From positions 1 through 43,289 of the forward strand of contig JBJKSX010000022.1 in NCBI GenBank assembly GCA_046703545.1: 43,289 bases of DNA, written 5' to 3'. Every line of letters begins with the position of its first letter. Within the stretch, counting starts at the first letter, position 1. Shown piece by piece: positions 30,441 through 38,820 of this stretch. The notes under the pieces are model-generated. The model worked only from the letters and a program-made list of their open reading frames with translations. It had not been told where the DNA came from and ran no database searches. This DNA comes from JAJZOM01 sp046703545. Its GTDB lineage: Archaea > Thermoplasmatota > Thermoplasmata > Thermoplasmatales > Thermoplasmataceae. Made by a program: the position numbers and the translations under genes.

Positions 30441-30515
30441 TGCTCCGACCGGGATTTGGACCCGGGTCGTCGGCTCGAAAGGCCGAAATGCTTGGCCGGA
30501 CTACACCATCGGAGC
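30441..30515 (-). tRNA. tRNA-Glu (anticodon TTC)
   Basis: The full cloverleaf folds by eye. Acceptor stem GCTCCGA/TCGGAGC has 7 perfect pairs, and the D-arm has a GG pair in the loop. Anticodon stem TCGGC/GCCGA closes loop CTTTCGA with anticodon TTC. T stem CCGGG/CCCGG and discriminator A complete it. CCA is not encoded and there is no intron. The T loop reads TCCAAAT, so position 55 is C where T (pseudouridine) is almost universal. A TATA-like box lies about 25-33 nt upstream. Confidence 0.93.
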
Positions 30516-30539
30516 AGAGTAAACCCTTAGTTCGCATAG

Positions 30540-30548
30540 TTATATTTA
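30540..30548 (-). promoter_or_regulatory. TATA-like box of tRNA-Glu
   Basis: TAAATATAA on the minus strand lies 25-33 nt before the 5' end of the tRNA, the normal archaeal distance for a transcript starting close to the mature 5' end. Confidence 0.5.
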
Positions 30549-30590
30549 ACTTTCTGAGGGTAGCACCACTCCTGGAGACAAACAGAATTT

Positions 30591-31625
30591 TCAGAGTTTA
30601 TACCTCAAAAGTGCACAGTATCCTCCAAAGTTCTTGACGATGTTCCCCTTCTCCCCCGAAAGGCTCAGTATATGGACTCTAGTGGCAAAGTCATCCGCAA
30701 GTTCCAGGAGCTTTCTTCCCTCATCTGTCCTGAACTTCTCTTCAGACATCATCAGGACGTCAACTGCTCCAGCCTCAACTGCACTTTTGACAGCCTGAAG
30801 GCCATAGGTTGCTTCGCCCGTGGTTTTCAGCCTGGTGAGAAAGTCGTCCACAAGCCTGGCATCTCCTGAGAGTCTGAAGTTCTCCAGCACAGTGTCAGAT
30901 TCAGGGGAATTCAGGAATTCCCAGACTGAACCCTCATCTGATCTGGAAGTGGGGAATGTCACAATATTGAATTTCGTCTGCGAGTTTTTTGCAATTCTCA
31001 CAAATTTCTCCCTGGTGAATCCTGCTCCGAGAACAACCACATTGGCGCTTTCAGGGAGCATCCTCCTCAAGCTTTCATAGACTTCTCTGAGGTATTTTTC
31101 CTCAGAATAGTCAGATGCATAATCCTTTCCTGTTTTGTGTGAATCCACTTTGCCAAGGTTCTGAAGGCCGTAACTCTTCAGTCCTATCAGATACGCTTCC
31201 TCATCATCCAGAGCAACGAAGAAGAATTTGTCTGAGAACTTGTTTTCCAGGCCCTCGTTAAGAAGCTCCTTCTGGTGATTTGTCCAGTTATCCTTCTTGA
31301 TCATGAAGGTTTCTCCTGGAGAAATTGCAAAAGCCTGGTGCTGGTTGAGGGCATCTTCCGCCCCGGCTATAACAGTTCCAAGAACTCTGAGAGTACCTGA
31401 GAATTCCTGAAATTCCACACTTTCGACCGAGACCGTGAGAGTGACAGGTTTCCGTTGGGCTTCTTTAGACCTGGTCATATCCTGCTGCTTCTCCAGTCTT
31501 CTCATGACAGACATCCTAACACTGTCTCCAGTGGAGATGATATTCCTGAGATACCATAGATCATCATCAGAGTCCACATGTATTGTGGTGAATTCAGGAT
31601 CCTTTTCATTTTCAAGAATTCTCAT
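30591..31625 (-). CDS. pelA: aPelota (Dom34) ribosome rescue factor
   Basis: A 344-residue archaeal Pelota. The N-terminal Sm-like domain (DDLWYLRNIISTGDSV) is followed by a beta-rich part with VSVESVEFQEFSGTLRVLG. The central domain holds NVVVLGAGFTREKFV, and the C-terminal domain GEATYGLQAVKSAVEAGAVDVLMMS is like that of eRF1. Pelota works with aABCE1 and aEF1-alpha to split stalled ribosomes. It lacks the GGQ peptide-release loop, as expected. Its ATG overlaps the stop of the upstream Mut7-C gene (ATGA), so translation is coupled. This pairs a rescue factor with a putative RNase. Confidence 0.94.
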   Translation of the reverse strand: MRILENEKDPEFTTIHVDSDDDLWYLRNIISTGDSVRMSVMRRLEKQQDMTRSKEAQRKPVTLTVSVESVEFQEFSGTLRVLGTVIAGAEDALNQHQAFAISPGETFMIKKDNWTNHQKELLNEGLENKFSDKFFFVALDDEEAYLIGLKSYGLQNLGKVDSHKTGKDYASDYSEEKYLREVYESLRRMLPESANVVVLGAGFTREKFVRIAKNSQTKFNIVTFPTSRSDEGSVWEFLNSPESDTVLENFRLSGDARLVDDFLTRLKTTGEATYGLQAVKSAVEAGAVDVLMMSEEKFRTDEGRKLLELADDFATRVHILSLSGEKGNIVKNFGGYCALLRYKL

Positions 31626-32083
31626 AGTTCCTCCACGATCTTCCTTATGTTTGCCAGTATAGCATCAAAATGTGATCCTTCCCAGTAAACTTTTCCACAG
31701 TCCACACACCTGTATATGTGTGAAAATCTTTCCCTTACGCTCTCGGGAAGCTGGCCTGAGAAACCTGCGGTTTCTAACTTTTCGTTGGGGCCGTTGCACA
31801 AAGGTCATCGGGTGAAGTACTTTGAAGAATTGTACGGGAATTCTCTGAGCACCTGTTTCAACTGTTCGTTGTGGTCGTCAGATTCAATGTACATTGACTT
31901 GGGGTATCTCAGACAAAGTTCCCTGTCCCGGGACAGAAGGAACAGATGATTCTCTCCGCAGTGTTCCATAATCTCTGAATCAGACAACTCAGAATTGGCA
32001 TATTCAACATAGAATCCCATGAGGCGCAGCCATTTCGCCAGTTTTCCAACCATGCAGTCCGCGAAGAACCTAACTTCTGACAT
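31622..32083 (-). pseudogene. Mut7-C RNase-domain protein interrupted by one in-frame TGA at a zinc-ribbon cysteine
   Basis: One frame of 154 codons runs from ATG 32083 to the TGA at 31622-31624, broken only by TGA at 31805-31807 (codon 93). Codons 1-92 are the PIN-like Mut7-C domain: FFADCMVGKLAKWLRLMGF with Asp9 and LLSRDREL with Asp53. After the TGA the frame continues PLCNG, then YRCVDCGKVYWEGSHFD, the rest of the Mut7-C zinc ribbon. The TGA occupies the first Cys of the first CxxC (R-TGA-P-L-C). A single base change from TGC or TGT would restore it. It is therefore a fresh nonsense mutation, a sequence error, or a recoded UGA. The terminal stop overlaps the pelA start. TTG 32107 is an alternative start behind a TATA-like TTTTAAAC. 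Confidence 0.85.
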
Positions 32084-32176
32084 CTGAGTGACAGCACATC
32101 TGCTCAAAGCTCATAAGAATGGGTGTTTAAAATGGATTGAATTTGGATTGTTTGAGGCCCAAAAATATTGGGATAA

Positions 32177-32755
32177 TCAACGCTTCCTGTTGAACACAAA
32201 GTAAAGGACGAATGTAACGGCTATTATCCCAAGAATAATGGCGGCATCCCTGTATTCAGAGGAAGTGGACTTGATCTTCACCTGTGACCAGGAAAATCCG
32301 GGATATGCTCCAGCGTTCAGGGCCTGCATATTAGTGATGGCATTGCCTCCACTTGTCACAAGGGATTTGGCTCCTGCAACTTTATGAAGTGCGAGAGTGA
32401 AGTTGGCAACAGTTGGCGATCCTATGAAAGATAGTGCACTGACCAGTTCAACACCGAATGGGTTAAGGCCAGTGTAGGAAAGGTCGAACATTATCAGGTC
32501 TTCAGTTGAATTCTGTGACCAGTTATAGGAAACAATCGAACGGTTGTTGAATACATCCGAAAACAGAAGCTGCCATTGTGGTGTAGAGAGCGTATAATGG
32601 TCTGACGTGCCGTTTATGTAATAGGTAACGGTAGGAAGAGTAGTCGGGGGGAGGCTAAGTGTCGGCTGCGTAGCTGCAGATGCTGCAAATGGCACAAAAG
32701 ATGCTGCCAACAACGAAAACAGTACTACTGCAGCTGTTAAATGTGAGCTTTTCAT
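32177..32755 (-). CDS. Secreted, C-terminally anchored surface protein
   Basis: A 192-residue protein with a signal peptide (charged start, hydrophobic LTAAVVLFSLLAASFVPFA, then ASAAT). An extracellular domain carries several N-x-S/T sequons (INGTS, NNRSI, WSQNST, NFT) and a C-terminal transmembrane helix (AAIILGIIAVTFVLYFVF) is followed by NRKR. The exposed domain is about 130 residues of mixed strand and helix with no recognised family. It lies 44 nt downstream of the large sensor-like gene on the same strand but has its own TATA-like box, so it may be expressed independently. Confidence 0.78.
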   Translation of the reverse strand: MKSSHLTAAVVLFSLLAASFVPFAASAATQPTLSLPPTTLPTVTYYINGTSDHYTLSTPQWQLLFSDVFNNRSIVSYNWSQNSTEDLIMFDLSYTGLNPFGVELVSALSFIGSPTVANFTLALHKVAGAKSLVTSGGNAITNMQALNAGAYPGFSWSQVKIKSTSSEYRDAAIILGIIAVTFVLYFVFNRKR

Positions 32756-32778
32756 GTATTCCCTGGCATTGCGGAATG

Positions 32779-32787
32779 TATATTTTT
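32779..32787 (-). promoter_or_regulatory. TATA-like box for the gene starting at 32755
   Basis: AAAAATATA on the minus strand lies 24-32 nt before the ATG, giving a leaderless or near-leaderless transcript separate from the large gene upstream. Confidence 0.45.
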
Positions 32788-32799
32788 CTTAAAAAGGTT

Positions 32800-35700
32800 T
32801 CATTGTCTTTTTTTAGGACTCATCAAGTACATCACCCCATCCGGATCCGGCATCAGCCTGATCTCGCCACTTGAGGTTAATTCCCCTATTGCATTTTCCA
32901 CAGTCTTCACCCGAATCTTGTTTTTCCTGGCAATTGTGATTACCTCATTCTTTTGCCGGCCGATATTATTCTTCACAAGTCCGATTGCATTTTCCATATT
33001 ATTCTCCCCGCCGTATTTCCTGTACAGGAGAAGCCCTGTAATGGCGCCGACAAGCGCGAGCTCGGGAAGGAAACCAAAGGTGAACACGTGGTGCACGGAT
33101 TCAATTGAGTTGCCATGATACGTGGCCAGGAATGTTATGTTGTGAGAACCAGGCATAAGAACAGCATACATTGACCTGCTGGCAGAAGCCAGGGAGCCAT
33201 CTATTTTCCATGTGTAATTGACCGATTCAAGATCATTGCCATGGACCGTTGAGGACAAATGGGCAAATCCCATGAACAGGCCAATGCTTGCATTAATGCC
33301 CTCAAAATGCGGATAGTACTCACACACGACATTCTGGATGGCTGTATGGTTCTGGTTTCCACAGACATCCATTGCCTTTAGAAGAATTGTGTAATTGCCG
33401 TCTTTTGGCAGTGTCAGGTTCAAAATCCCTGTTGCTGATCTGGCATGGTAAATTGACCTGTTATTAACTTCAATCTTCACGAAGGTCAGATTTACTGGGT
33501 CCTTTATTCCGTAAGTCAGCTGAATGCTATTTCTCCAAACAAGAATGGTGCTGCTCACATTAGCCTTGATGGCTGGCAGGCTGGAAGACTCTATAACCGT
33601 GAAATTAGTGATATGATAATTTCCCCATTCGGTCAAAGCTTCAAGGCTCATCCTGGAAATTCGGCCGTATACGGTCAGTGGTGAATTGCTGTTTGTTATG
33701 TATCCACCCAGGGTTCCATTTTCAAAATAGTAGGCAATGGTTTCATTTCTGCCCGGGGTGATATTCAGGGTGGGATGGGTTCTGTTTGTGTAAATTCGCG
33801 TGGAATCCAGTGAAATAAGTGGCAGCGTGTTGTTCACGGAGAAGTTGAACTCTTTCCATGATGTTCTTCCACTCCCCTCAACTGCAGTGATATTTGCTTT
33901 GAAAATTCCATTTTTTTGGAGGAATGGATAACTCGAGTTGAGTGTGACTGAAAACATGTTTCCGGATCCGTTGGATTCAAAGACAGTAATGCTGTTTTGG
34001 ACGACCTTCAGGTTAAATGAAACCGATATGTTGCTGGTGGCAGAGATGTTCAGAGAGTTGTTTCTGGAATCACCAAAGAACGAGAAATAATGATCCGGAG
34101 TATAAGTCAGATTCAAGCCTGGATCGTAAAGCTGTACAGTGAAAGTCTCGTTCACAATTGTTATCCAGGTTGAGTTATCCAACAATGCCTGAATGTTCAT
34201 CTGGTATGTTCCAGAAGGCAGGTTGAGATGGGTGTAATTGGTTGTTGAGTTCAGCCCATATTCATAAGAATCGCTCTTGACTGAAATCCAGTAATGGCTG
34301 ATGAATTTCACAGGGCTCCACGATGCGTTAAGGCTTCCATTCGCAAAGAACGAGCCCGGAATTATGTTTGAAGAATAACCATTGCTGCTGACATTCTGTA
34401 TTTGGTATTCAAAAGAGTAATTCCTTGTTATGCCAAACTCATCAGAAACGTTCAGAATCAACTTGATTGGCCCCGTTTCCCCCGGGAAAAAAGTTTGGAA
34501 GGAATTTCCATTGAAGACGGCAGGCTGCAAGTCTCCAAACCTGAGGGTTGAGTTGATAGGGCCCTGCAGTCCAGTTATGTTTACCTGCAGGCTGGAACTT
34601 TCCAGAACAACCGAGCCATTCCCTGGATTTGTGGACACCAACGGCATGAAGTTGTCCACATGAACTGTTACATTTACTGAACTCGAATACCCTGCAGTGT
34701 TGCGGGCCATCAATATGAGAGAGTATGTGCCGTTTCCCAATGGCACTGAGGTGAAATTCAGATATCCGAATTTCGGGTTAAAGGTCATATTTCCAATTTG
34801 GGCTTTGACTGTGTAGTTAAGGGAAGATGTTATGGAATATTTGAGTGAAACATTGCCTCCTATTACCGTGGGTGGGTTGAAAAGCACTGAAATTCCATTT
34901 CCAGAGAAGGGGGTGCTTCCGTTGTAATACAGTTCGACGGTGCCATTGTATATGGCCAGGCCAAAACTCAGGTTATCTGCGATATACAGGAAGTGTGATC
35001 CAGCCTTCATGTTAGTGGAATAAATCAATGAACCCGATACGACGTAAACCTGTTCTTTCGCATTCAAAACAAGTGGGTTTCCAGAAGTTCTGGAAAATGA
35101 GTAATTTCCGGTCAACACTATGGGTTCCGAACCGTTATTGCCCAAGATTACAGTTTCGTTGTACCCTTCATTCACCGCTGATATTTCGGCTGATGCTGGA
35201 AGTGAATTGTTGCCTGGAAGATATTCAGGCGCCGAACCATATGGGGAAAGGCTGTAATTTGCTTTTTCGTGGATGGTTCCATTGTGAATAAGGGAATATT
35301 CCGTGATGTTGGTTGTGCCGTTGTCAAAGAATGAGACAGTGAGGTTTCCGTTTAAATATCCGCTGGCTGCAAGCAATCCAATATTTCTGTAGGAAAAGCC
35401 CGACTGAATCAATTCATTCTGAGAATTAAGGATCACTTCTGATGTTCCGTTGCTTCCAATCAAGTATGCAGTTTTGCCAGATATCAGCAGGTGAGAACCA
35501 ATTCCATAGTATGCATTGGTCTTGATTGAGAGCGATTTCAGGCTGTATAGGTTGACTGAGATAACCATGCTTGAATTCTTGTTTGAATACAGGAAGTACC
35601 CAAAGCCACCACCCTCTGACGCAGTGATTTCTGAGAAATTCTGGGGAAGTGAGCGGATCTCCACGGAGGTATTGTTGTAGTAATTGAGGGCGAAGACTCC

Positions 35701-36549
35701 CGGGTTTTTGGGAGCCCCTGAGTACAACACGCTGTTCGCGGTTTGGTCAACTAGGGGCAGCCAACCGGGTGAGGTTGAGTTTAAGCCTGGTTTCCCAGGG
35801 TACAAAGTTTCGTGCTTGAAATTCAATGCTGAACCTATGCCCGGGGCAATGAATTTTTCGGCACCCTTATCCAGAAAGATATTGTAGATGGTTATATTGG
35901 AGTAAGTCCCCCCAATGGACAGGGTGAAGTTCTGCCCATTAAATTGTCCCTTAGGTCTGACGGCATAAGGCATGTGCATGGTGGCATTCCACCCTCTGAG
36001 CAGATTTGTGTAAATCAGATCCTGATTGCCCAGCCATGCAAGATCCAGGGTGTAAAATGAGGCTACGGCAGGATTGGGGCCCAGAATTGCTGACCTCTCT
36101 CCTGAGAGAACAGTTTCTTTATTGTACAGGGGGCCAAACTGATAATTGAAGTTTACATTGCTTCCGTTGTGGGCTTTTATGATGTTGCCCGTCTTAAATT
36201 CGCTGTTGTTGTAGTTCCAGCTGAAGGTCATCCTCAAGCTGAAAGTTGAGTTTGGAAGCACTGAGATATTGAGGAACTGGTTCCCCACACCGTTGTAGCC
36301 GTAAGATGAAATCTGAAGTCCCCTGAGTTCATGGCCCTGTTCCACATTTATGGAGGAGGGTGATGTTACATTGAAACTGCTGAATCCAATCCATGAATTG
36401 TTGGTGGGAAATGTGCCGCTGTTCATTGTCGTAAAATTGTAGTCATAAGCCCGCCCATATGTTGAAATCGAGGTGCCATGAGATGCCACCGAGAAGGATG
36501 TGGGGAAAGTCAAAATAAGTATAATGCCAACAATGTAAATTAATCGCAT
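32800..36549 (-). CDS. Giant membrane protein: glycosylated ectodomain, one TM helix, cytoplasmic winged helix
   Basis: A 1249-residue protein. A signal peptide (LIYIVGIILILTFPTSFSVA) starts it. About 1120 extracellular residues follow, very rich in Asn, Ser, Gly and Tyr with dozens of N-x-S/T sequons. The first half looks like a concanavalin- or propeller-like beta domain (NPGVFALNYYNNTSVEIRSL); the second half has Ig/PKD-like modules (YSLILMARNTAGYSSSVNVTV and similar). A single TM helix (LALVGAITGLLLY) near residue 1160 is followed by about 75 cytoplasmic residues that read as a winged helix: ENAIGLVKNNIGRQKNEVI, KNKIRVKTVENAIGELTSSG and EIRLMPDPDGVMYLM. I infer a one-component transmembrane sensor that binds DNA from the membrane. 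The ligand and targets are unknown. Confidence 0.85.
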   Translation of the reverse strand: MRLIYIVGIILILTFPTSFSVASHGTSISTYGRAYDYNFTTMNSGTFPTNNSWIGFSSFNVTSPSSINVEQGHELRGLQISSYGYNGVGNQFLNISVLPNSTFSLRMTFSWNYNNSEFKTGNIIKAHNGSNVNFNYQFGPLYNKETVLSGERSAILGPNPAVASFYTLDLAWLGNQDLIYTNLLRGWNATMHMPYAVRPKGQFNGQNFTLSIGGTYSNITIYNIFLDKGAEKFIAPGIGSALNFKHETLYPGKPGLNSTSPGWLPLVDQTANSVLYSGAPKNPGVFALNYYNNTSVEIRSLPQNFSEITASEGGGFGYFLYSNKNSSMVISVNLYSLKSLSIKTNAYYGIGSHLLISGKTAYLIGSNGTSEVILNSQNELIQSGFSYRNIGLLAASGYLNGNLTVSFFDNGTTNITEYSLIHNGTIHEKANYSLSPYGSAPEYLPGNNSLPASAEISAVNEGYNETVILGNNGSEPIVLTGNYSFSRTSGNPLVLNAKEQVYVVSGSLIYSTNMKAGSHFLYIADNLSFGLAIYNGTVELYYNGSTPFSGNGISVLFNPPTVIGGNVSLKYSITSSLNYTVKAQIGNMTFNPKFGYLNFTSVPLGNGTYSLILMARNTAGYSSSVNVTVHVDNFMPLVSTNPGNGSVVLESSSLQVNITGLQGPINSTLRFGDLQPAVFNGNSFQTFFPGETGPIKLILNVSDEFGITRNYSFEYQIQNVSSNGYSSNIIPGSFFANGSLNASWSPVKFISHYWISVKSDSYEYGLNSTTNYTHLNLPSGTYQMNIQALLDNSTWITIVNETFTVQLYDPGLNLTYTPDHYFSFFGDSRNNSLNISATSNISVSFNLKVVQNSITVFESNGSGNMFSVTLNSSYPFLQKNGIFKANITAVEGSGRTSWKEFNFSVNNTLPLISLDSTRIYTNRTHPTLNITPGRNETIAYYFENGTLGGYITNSNSPLTVYGRISRMSLEALTEWGNYHITNFTVIESSSLPAIKANVSSTILVWRNSIQLTYGIKDPVNLTFVKIEVNNRSIYHARSATGILNLTLPKDGNYTILLKAMDVCGNQNHTAIQNVVCEYYPHFEGINASIGLFMGFAHLSSTVHGNDLESVNYTWKIDGSLASASRSMYAVLMPGSHNITFLATYHGNSIESVHHVFTFGFLPELALVGAITGLLLYRKYGGENNMENAIGLVKNNIGRQKNEVITIARKNKIRVKTVENAIGELTSSGEIRLMPDPDGVMYLMSPKKRQ

Positions 36550-36596
36550 AATTTAATGAATTACCTTAGTGGCCCCTCGTTTAAATTTTTAACTCA

Positions 36597-36617
36597 TTTC
36601 TGCAATGCTCGCAGAAA
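36597..36617. repeat. Perfect 7-bp inverted repeat TTTCTGC/GCAGAAA
   Basis: TTTCTGC, spacer AATGCTC and GCAGAAA lie in the divergent region between the large sensor gene (start 36549) and gap (start 36805), just upstream of the TATA-like GTTTAAAT at about 36580-36587 on the minus strand. The position suits an operator controlling the sensor gene, perhaps by autoregulation. Confidence 0.45.
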
Positions 36618-36642
36618 TTAACATTGCAGTAAGCGAGTGAAC

Positions 36643-36657
36643 CTCATTTACTCATTT
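36643..36657. repeat. CTCATTTACTCATTT, copy 2, upstream of gap-radA
   Basis: Identical to the 15-mer at 6412-6426 before the PolB2 operon. It lies about 150 nt upstream of the gap start and 95 nt upstream of the sensor gene. It may be a shared regulatory site or chance. Confidence 0.3.
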
Positions 36658-36779
36658 ACAGCGTTAATGGAAATAATTTAGAAAGAATGTAAAATATCAA
36701 TGTGTGGGTATAACAAGCGTCACCGGACGATAAGCCCCTGCTTTACTGTATGAGCAGAGGTTATTGGCAAGGTCTAAGG

Positions 36780-36787
36780 GTTATATC
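36780..36787 (+). promoter_or_regulatory. TATA-like box of gap
   Basis: GTTATATC lies 25 nt before ATG 36805. The spacing supports a leaderless message starting at that ATG rather than at TTG 36799 or ATG 36811. Confidence 0.5.
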
Positions 36788-36804
36788 CTACATGGCAATT
36801 GGCA

Positions 36805-37827
36805 ATGGACATGATAAAAGTAGGCATCAATGGATATGGAACAATCGGAAGGCGTGTAGCTCACGCAGTCATGCTCCAGAAGGACATGACTGTTGCCGGA
36901 ATTGTCAAGACAAAACCGGATTACATAGCTCACTTCGCATCCAGGAACTTCAAGGTTTTCACTCCGGATGAAAGTTCCTTCAGCACCTTCGAAGAAGGTG
37001 GTTTGAAACCAGCCGGAAGCCTCTCCGATCTGATCTCAGATTCAGATATCATAGTGGATGCCACTCCTGAAAAGACAGGGGAGAAAAATCTTGACCTTTA
37101 CAAGAAAGCGGGTGTCAAAGCTATATTTCAGGGAGGAGAAAAGCCATCTGTTGCCGAAACCAGCTTCACATCCTATGCAAACTATGAGGATTCAATTGGC
37201 AGGGATTATGTAAGGGTGGTCTCATGCAACACCACAGGGCTTGCCAGAACTCTCTCTGCCCTCAGAGACAATTTCGGTGTTGACAATATTTATGTTACAC
37301 TGATAAGGAGAGGCACAGATCCAAATGACCACAAGAAAGGCCCCATTAATTCCCTGGAGCCAAGCATGAAGATCCCCTCACATCACGCCCCTGATCTCCA
37401 GACAGTTCTGGGCAATTTAAATGTCGATACCGTTGCCATAAAAGCCCCAACAACCCTCATGCACGTACATGTGGTTCAGGCAGAGCTTGGGAAACAGGCT
37501 TCAACTGAGGAGATAAGCCACGCATTTTCCCGATACCCAAGAATCCTTCAGGTTTCAGGGAAAGAGGGTGTATCTTCAACAGCACAGGTTATGGATCTTG
37601 CACGGGAGAGGGGCAGAGACAGGTCAGACCTTTATGAGATAGCGCTCTGGAAGGAGAGCATCAACACTAGGGGCAACAAGATTAATTACATTCAGGCCGT
37701 CCATCAGGAAAGCGACGTTGTTCCTGAGAATGTGGACGCCATACGCGCTATGTTCGAACTTGCTGACAAGGAGAATTCCCTGTCAGCAACGGATGCTAGT
37801 CTAGGAATAGGAAACAAGGTGTACTAA
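36805..37827 (+). CDS. gap: Archaeal (type II) glyceraldehyde-3-phosphate dehydrogenase
   Basis: A phosphorylating GAPDH of about 340 residues, used in the lower glycolytic/gluconeogenic trunk. The Rossmann motif is VGINGYGTIGRRVA, and the archaeal second block is VDATPEKTGEKNLDLYKKAGVK (in part). The catalytic Cys lies in VVSCNTTGL near residue 141. TLIRRGTDPNDHKKGPINSL and APTTLMHVHVV are typical of the archaeal class. Its stop TAA overlaps the radA start (TAATG), so the two are translated from one message, an unusual partnership of a glycolytic and a recombination gene. ATG 36805 is chosen for TATA spacing; ATG 36811 gives the canonical MIKVGING start. Confidence 0.95.
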   Translation: MDMIKVGINGYGTIGRRVAHAVMLQKDMTVAGIVKTKPDYIAHFASRNFKVFTPDESSFSTFEEGGLKPAGSLSDLISDSDIIVDATPEKTGEKNLDLYKKAGVKAIFQGGEKPSVAETSFTSYANYEDSIGRDYVRVVSCNTTGLARTLSALRDNFGVDNIYVTLIRRGTDPNDHKKGPINSLEPSMKIPSHHAPDLQTVLGNLNVDTVAIKAPTTLMHVHVVQAELGKQASTEEISHAFSRYPRILQVSGKEGVSSTAQVMDLARERGRDRSDLYEIALWKESINTRGNKINYIQAVHQESDVVPENVDAIRAMFELADKENSLSATDASLGIGNKVY

Positions 37828-38801
37828 TGGCAAAAAACGAAGAAAAGAAAGAAGACAAAAAAATGACCATAGAAGATTTGCCCGGTGTCGGGGAAGCCAC
37901 AGCGGAAAAGCTCAGGGAAAACGGCCTTGACGAGATCATGACCATAGCGGTTGCATCGCCCAAGGATCTCTCGGAAATGGCTGGAATCGCAGAAGGCAGC
38001 GCAATAAAAATAATCGCTGCAGCCAGGAAATCTGCAGATATTGGAAACTTCGAAACTGGTGAACAGATCCTTGAGAGAAGGAAGGATGTTCTGAAACTCA
38101 CCACCGGGAGCAAGAATCTTGACAACCTCCTTGGAGGCGGTTTCGAGACACAGGCAATCACTGAATTTTTTGGTGAATTCGGGTCGGGAAAGACTCAGAT
38201 AATGCATCAGGCGGCCGTGAACGCAACTATGTCCAAAGATCAGGGGGGCTTTGATTCAGATGTGCTCATAATTGATACGGAGAACACATTCAGGCCTGAG
38301 AGGATCATACAGATGTCCAAGGCCAGAGGGGCGGATCCTGACGTGGTTCTGAAGAGGATACATGTTGCAAGGGCATACAATTCCCATCATCAGATACTGC
38401 TTGCTGAAAGGGCTATTGAGCTTGCCAAGGAATTCCCCATTAAACTCCTCATCGTAGATTCACTCACCTCACACTTCAGGTCAGAATATATGGGCAGGGG
38501 CTCACTTTCAGAGAGGCAGCAGCTGCTGAACAGGCATATGCATGACCTGCTGAAGTTTGCCACAATATACAATGCTGTAATTGGCGTAACCAACCAGGTT
38601 TCTGCTAGACCTGATGTTTTCTTCGGCGATCCAACTGCGCCCATTGGCGGCAATATAGTCGGTCACACCGCAACCTTCAGGATATATCTAAGGAAGAGCA
38701 AGGGTGGAAAGAGAATAGCAAGGCTCATCGATTCCCCATACCTACCAGAAGGGGAAACTGTGGTCCAGATCTCAGAGGATGGCGTGACCGACGGAGTTTA
38801 A
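37827..38801 (+). CDS. radA: RadA recombinase
   Basis: The archaeal RecA/Rad51 orthologue, which forms filaments on single-stranded DNA and drives strand exchange in recombinational repair. The N-terminal helix-hairpin-helix domain (IEDLPGVGEATAEKLRENG) is followed by the polymerisation linker and the ATPase core. Walker A is GEFGSGKT (116-123), Walker B is KLLIVDSLTSHF, and the DNA-binding loop L1 region is SEYMGRGSLSERQQ. The L2 region is VSARPDVFFGDPTAPIGGNIVGH. It is 324 residues, full length, without intein. It is the second gene of the gap-radA-ACT cluster, with its ATG overlapping the gap stop by one base. A RadA-like fragment gene also stands before PolB2 at 6476. Confidence 0.97.
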   Translation: MAKNEEKKEDKKMTIEDLPGVGEATAEKLRENGLDEIMTIAVASPKDLSEMAGIAEGSAIKIIAAARKSADIGNFETGEQILERRKDVLKLTTGSKNLDNLLGGGFETQAITEFFGEFGSGKTQIMHQAAVNATMSKDQGGFDSDVLIIDTENTFRPERIIQMSKARGADPDVVLKRIHVARAYNSHHQILLAERAIELAKEFPIKLLIVDSLTSHFRSEYMGRGSLSERQQLLNRHMHDLLKFATIYNAVIGVTNQVSARPDVFFGDPTAPIGGNIVGHTATFRIYLRKSKGGKRIARLIDSPYLPEGETVVQISEDGVTDGV

Positions 38802-38820
38802 TTCTCAATGGAGCCATGAG

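Noticed and set aside
37827..38801. Intein or split in radA
   Set aside because: The frame is continuous with all motifs in order and normal length.
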